Positions 10,901 through 12,000 of a DNA stretch of 12,000 nucleotides are shown here, one piece after another. The notes beneath the pieces are model-generated. The model had not been told where the DNA came from. It saw only the letters and a list, made by a program, of their open reading frames with translations, and did no database searches. The first letter of the stretch is position 1, and each line of letters starts with the position of its first letter. Source of the stretch: Glandiceps talaboti (Eukaryota > Hemichordata > Enteropneusta > Spengelidae); the NCBI RefSeq assembly GCF_964340395.1, contig NC_135552.1, forward strand, positions 14,667,694 through 14,679,693. Reading direction: 5' to 3'. The translations under genes and the position numbers were made by a program.

Positions 10901-11542
10901 CTCAGGACAATAATCGTTAATGTCTTGAACTTGAACCTGCAAAAGTAATAGGATTTTGAAGATATCTTGGTATGTTAGGTGTAGGAAATATCACAGAGTA
11001 GTCACTAAAATGTTTTCAACTTTGCATGCAGGGCCAACTTTGCAATATTTTGTAAGGCCAACTTTACATCATTTTGTGGGACCAACTTTACATCATTTTG
11101 TAGGGCCAACTTTACATCATTTTGTAGGGCCAACTTTACATCATTTTGTGGGACCAACTTTACATCATTTTGTAGGGCCAACTTTACATCATTTTGTAGG
11201 GCCAACTTTACATCATTTTGTAGGGCCAACTTTACATCATTTTGTGGGACCAAGTTTACATCATTTTGTGGGATCAAGTTTGCATTATTTTGTAGGGCCA
11301 ACTTTACATCATTTTGTAGGGCCAACTTTATATTATTTTGTAGGGCCAACTTTACATTACTGTAGTACCCACCTTGACAACAATTTGACCATCTAAAGCT
11401 GGTGATGCATTCATATCAACAACTCCAATAACTACAATATATTCTTGCTCAGCTTCATAATCCAATGAAGTGTCTAAGGTAAATAACGCTGTTTCAGTTC
11501 CTATGGAGAATTCCTGACTGCCACCAACATTTGGTTCATCTC
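1..11542 (-). CDS. Partial giant gene: cadherin - F5/8C - Cys-rich - EGF - thrombospondin type 3 protein
   Basis: This entry spans 14 exons and their introns; each exon is listed separately. Joined, they encode about 734 residues of secreted or extracellular protein, with both ends missing. The domain order is cadherin repeats, discoidin (F5/8C), a cysteine-rich ephrin-receptor-like region, four EGF-like domains, then thrombospondin type 3 calcium repeats. Seen directly: consensus GT..AG borders and compatible intron phases at every junction (in transcript order 0, 2, 1, 1, 0, 1, 0, 1, 1, 0, 0, 0, 0). Known for the families: thrombospondins are calcium-dependent oligomeric matrix glycoproteins, discoidin domains bind glycans or lipids, and cadherin repeats mediate adhesion. 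Inferred: an adhesive matrix or cell-surface protein. The signal peptide, any earlier cadherin repeats and the thrombospondin C-terminal lectin domain would lie outside the window. Sequons (N-x-S/T) are visible in several exons, such as NFT, NET, NGT and NAT. Confidence 0.88.
249..565. repeat. Possible degenerate foldback/MITE repeat
   Basis: The left part (about 249-310, containing aagtgagggc at 295-304) and the right part (about 505-565, containing gccctcactt at 510-519) are inverted and loosely similar over about 60 bases. The left motif also occurs near the right end of the window at 11911-12000. No clear target duplication was found. It lies in the intron between exons 13 and 14. Confidence 0.4.
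566..1203. other. Intron sequence, no gene seen
   Basis: AT-rich intron between exons 13 and 14. The open frames here show no family resemblance or coding texture. A 12-base perfect palindrome tgtacatgtaca lies near 974. Confidence 0.7.
1204..1353 (-). CDS. Exon 13: end of third and most of fourth EGF-like domain
   Basis: Acceptor tgtacag, donor GTAAGT, phase 0 at both ends, 50 codons. GSYTCGTCPTGYLGNG completes the third EGF domain. CDMGLHNCHSNATCVF and KFVCE then form most of the fourth, which finishes in exon 14. The sequon NAT is present. The TCAC microsatellite begins 46 bases beyond its acceptor side. Confidence 0.92.
1399..1535. repeat. (TCAC)n microsatellite with CCCA interruption
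   Basis: About 34 tetranucleotide units, interrupted near 1490-1508 by a run of ccca/cccg units. It lies in the intron between exons 12 and 13. Read as protein it gives the meaningless repeat HSLT. Confidence 0.98.
1707..1781 (-). CDS. Exon 12: calcium-binding EGF-like domain, first part
   Basis: A short exon of exactly 25 codons, acceptor tgtttcag, donor GTAAGT, phase 0 at both ends. It carries DDVDEC, the calcium-binding EGF signature, then NNCDPMATCTNTI. It follows the GDQ end of exon 11 just as V-C-T-D-I-D-E-C follows N-K-Q in vertebrate TSP-4. It was too short to show as an open frame and was found from its splice sites and cysteines. Confidence 0.9.
1887..1942. repeat. (TGTC)n microsatellite
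   Basis: Fourteen uninterrupted tgtc units in the intron between exons 11 and 12, followed by a short degenerate tatc/tgtc tail. Confidence 0.98.
1943..2280. other. Intron sequence, nothing recognised
   Basis: Ordinary AT-rich sequence after the TGTC tract, between exons 11 and 12. Confidence 0.7.
2281..2421 (-). CDS. Exon 11: second EGF-like domain
   Basis: Acceptor tatacag after a T-rich tract, donor GTCAGA, phase 0 at both ends, exactly 47 codons. Reading: CAYHNPCWDPSTCVNLAPGF, then CDGCPYGYTG and HGIGIEDVMAGDQ. The segment NPC...C-x-N-x-x-PGF-x-C-x-x-CP-x-G-x-TG followed by a GIG motif is what subgroup B thrombospondins (TSP-3/4/5) have in their second EGF domain. A decayed copy of its first part lies in the upstream intron at 2441-2500. 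Confidence 0.92.
2441..2500 (-). pseudogene. Decayed partial copy of the 5' end of exon 11
   Basis: The plus-strand block from gactaaatta to the end of the copy aligns with exon bases 2371-2421. Both share the 20-base run tcccagcatggattgtggta (2397-2416 and 2472-2491), spaced 75 bases apart. On the minus strand the copy can be read as YHNPCWD, like the exon, then diverges. No acceptor AG survives at its border, so splicing to it is not expected. Confidence 0.7.
2501..3081. other. Intron sequence, nothing recognised
   Basis: Intron between exons 10 and 11, beyond the decayed exon copy. It includes a C-rich stretch (aaccccccacccc) near 2550. No further exon is needed, since phases on both sides agree. 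Confidence 0.7.
3082..3218 (-). CDS. Exon 10: first EGF-like domain, thrombospondin type
   Basis: Acceptor gttacag, phase 1 in and phase 0 out, 45 full codons. The donor is GTCTGT, less typical than its neighbours, but joining there rebuilds the calcium-binding EGF signature DIDE-C across the junction. The domain reads CYNGTVPCVNTGSGSYLCVG then CPNGYTGDGVNC. The pattern GSY-x-C-x-x-CP-x-GYTG-x-G-x-x-C is that of thrombospondin EGF domains. The sequon NGT is present. Confidence 0.9.
3440..4107. repeat. 35-base minisatellite, about 18 copies
   Basis: The unit starts tgactgctactgaggtgaca and ends with a ttaaatcaa-like part. Steps are mostly 35 bases, with two 33-base units and some irregular units at the ends. 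The array fills most of the intron between exons 9 and 10 and runs to within nine bases of the exon 9 donor. Copies differ at scattered positions (for example gaggtg/aaggtg/gaattg), so it is not freshly expanded. It does not resemble the neighbouring exon. Confidence 0.95.
4123..4302 (-). CDS. Exon 9: cysteine-rich region, part 3 (ephrin-receptor-like module)
   Basis: Acceptor tttaacag, donor GTAAGT, phase 1 in and out, 59 full codons. The reading CILCEPGSYNNFTGQSECQ then CCDSGFTSTRG and ECGPC is the clearest match to the GCC2_GCC3 consensus (C-x-x-G-x-Y, a polar T-G-Q-x-x-C turn, then C-x-x-G-x-x-S). It contains the sequon NFT. The last base T joins GT of exon 10 to form Cys. A 35-base minisatellite ends nine bases from the donor in the downstream intron. 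Confidence 0.87.
4303..4636. other. Intron sequence, nothing recognised
   Basis: AT-rich start of the long intron between exons 8 and 9, with several A and T runs. The small open frames look like chance. Confidence 0.7.
4637..4741. repeat. Direct repeat, left copy, next to the LINE
   Basis: It shares atggcaaag, then tcaaaaataaatacccattt and ctcatc-like sequence with 5884-5983 in the same orientation, with gaps. It ends just before the LINE. Confidence 0.55.
4756..5355 (+). pseudogene. C-terminal remnant of LINE reverse transcriptase (ORF2)
   Basis: The open frame starts after a stop at 4753 and runs to a stop at 5356-5358. The first ATG is at 4822, but the resemblance begins earlier (KAFRMMGFIKR), so this is a truncated frame and not a gene with its own start. 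Typical segments are LRSLYVTHVRSHLEYCSVIW, then KIERVQQKFIKFL and LPPLVRRRKFLDAIFVYKL. These are the thumb and post-RT region seen in many invertebrate LINEs. The catalytic fingers and palm, with the YxDD motif, and the endonuclease are missing, so it cannot act by itself. The remaining frame has no stop, which suggests a fairly recent insertion. Confidence 0.88.
5488..5546 (+). other. LINE 3' end: small hairpin and (AAAT)n tail
   Basis: GGGC at 5488-5491 and GCCC at 5497-5500 form a short stem with a five-base loop. A run of aaat-type units follows from about 5514 to 5546. Some LINE families are known to use a 3' stem-loop and a short terminal repeat for reverse-transcriptase recognition. 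A similar role here is inferred. Confidence 0.6.
5547..6187. other. Intron sequence after the LINE
   Basis: AT-rich, with one half of the direct repeat at 5884-5983 and phrases such as gccatattggattctaaaat that look like old dispersed repeats. No coding frame was found. Confidence 0.6.
5884..5983. repeat. Direct repeat, right copy
   Basis: Second copy of the sequence at 4637-4741, beginning caatgttt and containing atggcaaag and aaaataaacacccatttctc. The two copies bracket the LINE and about 340 bases of AT-rich sequence. Confidence 0.55.
6188..6353 (-). CDS. Exon 8: cysteine-rich region, part 2
   Basis: Acceptor ttatag, donor GTAAGC, phase 0 in and phase 1 out, 55 full codons. Joined to exon 7 it gives CPIGW then LCEDGYATPC, a C-P-x-G-x-x-C pattern found in ephrin-receptor-like modules. 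It continues with RCNETACPSTCTLCEPG (containing the sequon NET) and VCGPGFYSKGYDT. All these features fit repeated small disulfide-bonded modules. Confidence 0.85.
6354..6956. other. Intron sequence between exons 7 and 8
   Basis: No exon is expected, because the phases agree. It contains the near-palindrome at 6470-6493 and otherwise nothing I recognise. Confidence 0.7.
6470..6493. other. 24-base near-palindrome
   Basis: The arms aacacc and ggtgtt flank a central gtgaattcac, with a two-base bulge on the left. It lies inside the intron between exons 7 and 8. It could be a hairpin, a fragment of an inverted-repeat element, or chance. Confidence 0.4.
6957..6966. repeat. Target-site duplication, left copy
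   Basis: gtctgtgtat, identical to 7317-7326, directly abutting the inverted end of the element. Confidence 0.75.
6967..7316. mobile_element. 350-base inverted-repeat transposon (MITE), possibly Mutator-like
   Basis: The left end begins TAGCCTAGTGGAATCCAGTC; the right end, reverse-complemented, begins TAGCTTAGGATCCAGTC. Similarity continues inward for roughly 65-75 bases with small gaps. Perfect 10-base direct copies gtctgtgtat flank the element at 6957-6966 and 7317-7326. No transposase frame is present. Long inverted ends plus a 9-11 base target duplication fit non-autonomous Mutator-like elements, but other superfamilies are possible. The right copy of the target site lies five bases from the exon 7 donor. 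Confidence 0.75.
7317..7326. repeat. Target-site duplication, right copy
   Basis: gtctgtgtat, identical to 6957-6966. It lies within the first 16 bases of the intron after exon 7. Confidence 0.75.
7338..7501 (-). CDS. Exon 7: cysteine-rich region, part 1
   Basis: Acceptor gttacag, donor GTAAGT, phase 1 in and phase 0 out, 54 full codons. There are eight cysteines, in segments such as TECVRCETTYYCLGDG, LCGRCDPPDDNC and ASECVACPIGW. Spacing is of C-x2-C type with short loops, like ephrin-receptor-like (GCC2_GCC3) and TNF-receptor-like modules, and unlike the longer EGF pattern. The exact family is not certain. An inverted-repeat transposon ends 21 bases beyond the exon edge in the downstream intron. 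Confidence 0.85.
7502..7886. other. Intron between exons 6 and 7
   Basis: Strongly AT-rich intron, nothing else recognised. Confidence 0.75.
7887..8043 (-). CDS. Exon 6: C-terminal third of F5/8 type C (discoidin) domain
   Basis: Acceptor gtgttag, donor GTAAGT, phase 0 in and phase 1 out, 52 full codons. It begins VFTGNSDGNS, continues with VTAQYIRINPQTWNN, and ends its domain with GLRFEILGC, all hallmark discoidin features. A second AG (cacag) lies nine bases inside the exon, but its use would shift the frame, so the first was chosen. The tail TPARELL leads into the cysteine-rich region. Confidence 0.93.
8044..8339. other. Intron sequence between exon 6 and the decayed discoidin exon copy
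   Basis: AT-rich, with no coding frame and nothing recognised. Confidence 0.7.
8346..8525 (-). pseudogene. Decayed partial copy of the discoidin exon (exon 5) in the intron
   Basis: Plus-strand bases 8499-8522 match 8602-8625 inside exon 5 with only a couple of differences. On the minus strand the copy reads DMNYWVETYK beside the exon's DMDYWVETYK, then meets a stop. At the other end, 8346-8385 reads WTDDNFLNEPNNM followed by a perfect GTAAGT donor (8340-8345). That is what a discoidin domain would have just before VFTGNSD of exon 6, and the donor phase (0) fits exon 6. The 8346-8385 piece cannot follow exon 5 directly, since it would enter in the wrong frame and hit a stop after two codons. 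I read the region as a duplicated exon decayed in its middle; use as an alternative exon is not excluded. Confidence 0.55.
8536..8720 (-). CDS. Exon 5: middle of F5/8 type C (discoidin) domain
   Basis: Acceptor tattacag, donor GTAAGT, phase 1 in and phase 0 out, 61 full codons. Diagnostic stretches are WVPLTFDTSQWVAVDMG, then VVTQGNPD and VETYKVQYSDD, ending WIAVQDGGSDA. These match the discoidin core (W-x-P, QW-x-x-VD-L-G, G-V-x-T-Q-G, Y-x-V-x-YS-x-D). The split Gly codon from exon 4 (G|GT) completes the family motif PAGTGW. A decayed copy of part of this exon lies just downstream in the intron. Confidence 0.93.
8721..9104. other. Intron between exons 4 and 5
   Basis: Holds the CA/TGCA-rich tract at 8769-8824 and otherwise nothing recognised. 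Confidence 0.75.
8769..8824. repeat. CA/TGCA-rich low-complexity stretch
   Basis: Mixed cacacg, catgcatgcatg and atacac steps, an alternating purine-pyrimidine tract in the intron between exons 4 and 5. Confidence 0.8.
9105..9245 (-). CDS. Exon 4: N-terminal third of F5/8 type C (discoidin) domain
   Basis: Acceptor ttatag, donor GTAAGT, phase 1 in and out, 46 full codons. The protein starts CREELGM, followed by VIRDEMLSASSEY, then ARLRIQ and SIPAGT. This is the classic discoidin opening: a Cys, L-G-M, a short helix, a surface loop with SASS, then the A-R-L strand. The family Cys here normally pairs with the last Cys of the domain, found in exon 6 (EILGC). Confidence 0.93.
9397..10253. repeat. 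69-base tandem array made from an exon 3' end plus its splice donor, 13 copies
   Basis: The marker ttaggaaccc recurs at 9397, 9466, 9533, 9602, 9669, 9736, 9805, 9874, 9943, 10012, 10081, 10150 and 10219. Ten spacings are 69... or 67 bases in a mixed order: nine are 69 and three are 67. The rightmost copy is the real end of exon 3. Read on the minus strand, each 69-base unit encodes 23 residues with the core GEVYLRVPKYYMLEF, then SKLSDY. The GTAAGT donor lies inside the unit. The 67-base units have lost two bases that include the GT of the donor. Confidence 0.95.
9779..10198 (-). promoter_or_regulatory. Series of seven identical in-frame GTAAGT splice donors
   Basis: Donors (acttac on the plus strand) lie at 10193, 10124, 10055, 9986, 9917, 9848 and 9779, each 69 bases apart and so in the same phase. 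Two more lie at 9576 and 9440, but frameshifting 67-base units come first and the frame meets a stop near 9669. The first seven could each join exon 4 with the same split Asn codon and would add 0 to 6 extra 23-residue repeats. Which ones are used cannot be told from DNA. Confidence 0.6.
10199..10413 (-). CDS. Exon 3: end of last cadherin repeat plus linker to discoidin domain
   Basis: Acceptor tattacag, phase 2 in and phase 1 out, 71 full codons when the first donor (10193-10198, GTAAGT) is used. The protein reads TILTFTLAAIDSGTP, then TATVEIVI, the typical G-strand end of a cadherin repeat, and ends with a linker SGEVYLRVPKYYMLEF. The split codon A|AT joins to the next exon as Asn followed by Cys, the first residue of the discoidin domain. 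The last part of this exon and its donor are repeated in tandem through the downstream intron, so the true 3' end could be any of several equivalent donors. Confidence 0.85.
10414..10766. other. Intron between exons 2 and 3
   Basis: AT-rich. It contains only the tentative cassette exon at 10580-10642. Confidence 0.7.
10580..10642 (-). CDS. Possible 21-residue cassette exon inside the last cadherin repeat (tentative)
   Basis: Between exons 2 and 3 is a 63-base stretch that enters and leaves in phase 2, so it could be included without breaking frame. It would read IRILYPFKISMEHETNTYNL plus one split codon. The SMEHETNTYNL part resembles the cadherin LDYE-x-Y-x-L segment that is otherwise missing here. 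Against it: the acceptor is cgtctag, with a better ttcag 7 bases before it that would lead straight to a stop; the donor is a weaker GTATAA; and an in-frame TAG spans the donor. It may be a real short exon, a decayed one, or chance. Confidence 0.2.
10767..10936 (-). CDS. Exon 2: cadherin linker and first half of next repeat
   Basis: Acceptor tttgcag, donor GTAAAA, phase 0 in and phase 2 out, 56 full codons. It opens VQVQDINDYCPEL, which is the inter-repeat calcium linker (family form DxNDNxP), here with Tyr-Cys in place of Asn-x. It continues with FEVNATDLDSGINGEV, the DxDSGxNG calcium-binding loop of the next cadherin repeat. Two sequons (NST, NAT) are present. The following exon supplies only a short C-terminal half, so this last cadherin repeat seems short. 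Confidence 0.88.
11032..11358. repeat. 24-base minisatellite, 14 copies
   Basis: The unit, about gggccaactttacatcattt plus tgta, repeats at a strict 24-base step from 11034 to 11346. It lies in the intron between exons 1 and 2, and ends 12 bases from the exon 1 donor. The period is a multiple of three and the unit has no stop in some frames, so long open frames appear on both strands. They are low-complexity products of the repeat. Confidence 0.97.
11373..11542 (-). CDS. Exon 1 in window: second half of a cadherin repeat
   Basis: The acceptor is a clean pyrimidine tract ending ttcag, and the donor is GTGGGT. The exon enters in phase 1 and leaves in phase 0, with 56 full codons. The protein contains FSIGTETALF, then SLDYEAEQEY and IVVIGVVD, and ends GQIVVK. 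This matches the later strands of a cadherin repeat, where an LDYE/LDRE motif is followed by a Y-x-V-x-V strand. The LDYE glutamate is a usual calcium ligand. The first half of this repeat must lie in an upstream exon beyond 12000. The donor lies 12 bases from a 24-base minisatellite. Confidence 0.88.
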
Positions 11543-11910
11543 CTGAAATAAAGAATCAAACAGGTTATCGTTAAATATGTATTGCGAACCATTTCCATAA
11601 ACAAACAATGATGTGCTATCCATGTAATATAAGAATGCAACAATTCCCTAGTCATCCATAAAAATACTGTCAATGTGCACCACTGAAATCTAATGTCTGA
11701 CATACACATGCAGAGACAGAAACACACCTCAAACATGAAAACACCCCTACAGGATAATGGAACATCACATGGACTTTAGTCAAGTGATTATGTAACATTA
11801 TATAACCATAACTTAAGTTGGTGTAAAATTAAATTAAATTTATTAACATAGAAACTAAGAAGTACAATACACAAATTTGCTTACCAAAGTTAGTCATTTC
11901 TTATGTAAGG
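11543..11910. other. Intron upstream of exon 1 in window
   Basis: No coding frame with cadherin features was found. The next upstream exon should end in phase 1 and lie beyond 12000. Confidence 0.65.
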
Positions 11911-12000
11911 ATCACAAGAGGGTGGCCAAGCTTTCGCAAAGTGAGGGCTTAAATTTTGTTATGTCCACTGATTGTTTGGTAATGCATTAAGCTGCAAACA
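11911..12000. repeat. Second copy of the dispersed repeat, cut by the window edge
   Basis: The stretch with caagaggg, then aaagtgagggct, aaatttt, gttatg and ccactg follows the same order as 271-330, with small gaps. It marks a dispersed repeat family in this genome. Confidence 0.6.

Noticed and set aside
10956-11396. Long repetitive open frames on both strands
   Set aside because: They come from the 24-base minisatellite, whose period is a multiple of three. There is no family resemblance, and the region overlaps an intron and an exon on the other strand.

Overview
The window looks like part of an animal nuclear genome, probably from a marine invertebrate. It has no bacterial-style genes. 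It has short exons with GT..AG borders (often a perfect GTAAGT donor), AT-rich introns, many tandem repeats, a truncated non-LTR retrotransposon and a small inverted-repeat transposon. I cannot name the species from the sequence.

One gene fills the window on the minus strand. I can read 14 exons of it, running from about 11542 down to position 1, and both ends lie outside the window. Splice phases match at all 13 junctions, giving about 734 residues of continuous extracellular protein. In protein order these are: two cadherin-type repeats (10199-11542), one complete F5/8 type C (discoidin) domain (7887-9245), a cysteine-rich region of ephrin-receptor-like/TNFR-like type (4123-7501), four EGF-like domains of which some are calcium-binding (3218 down to 120), and the start of thrombospondin type 3 calcium repeats (153 down to 1). 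The EGF plus type 3 part follows the order and wording of subgroup B thrombospondins (TSP-3/4/5). The gene is therefore best described as a very large thrombospondin relative with a cadherin/discoidin N-terminal extension.

The introns hold most of the unusual structure. (1) At 9397-10253, a 69-base unit made of the last part of an exon plus its GTAAGT donor is repeated 13 times. Seven consecutive donors are kept in frame. (2) Two other exons have decayed partial copies in a neighbouring intron (2441-2500 and 8346-8525). (3) A 35-base minisatellite (3440-4107) and a 24-base minisatellite (11032-11358) sit 9 and 12 bases from splice donors. (4) A 350-base element with long inverted ends and perfect 10-base target duplications lies at 6967-7316. 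(5) A 5'-truncated LINE lies at about 4756-5546 on the plus strand. (6) TCAC, TGTC and CA-rich microsatellites and a possible foldback repeat at 249-565 are also present.

All exon borders were read by eye from splice signals, reading frame and family resemblance. No transcript or database evidence was available.
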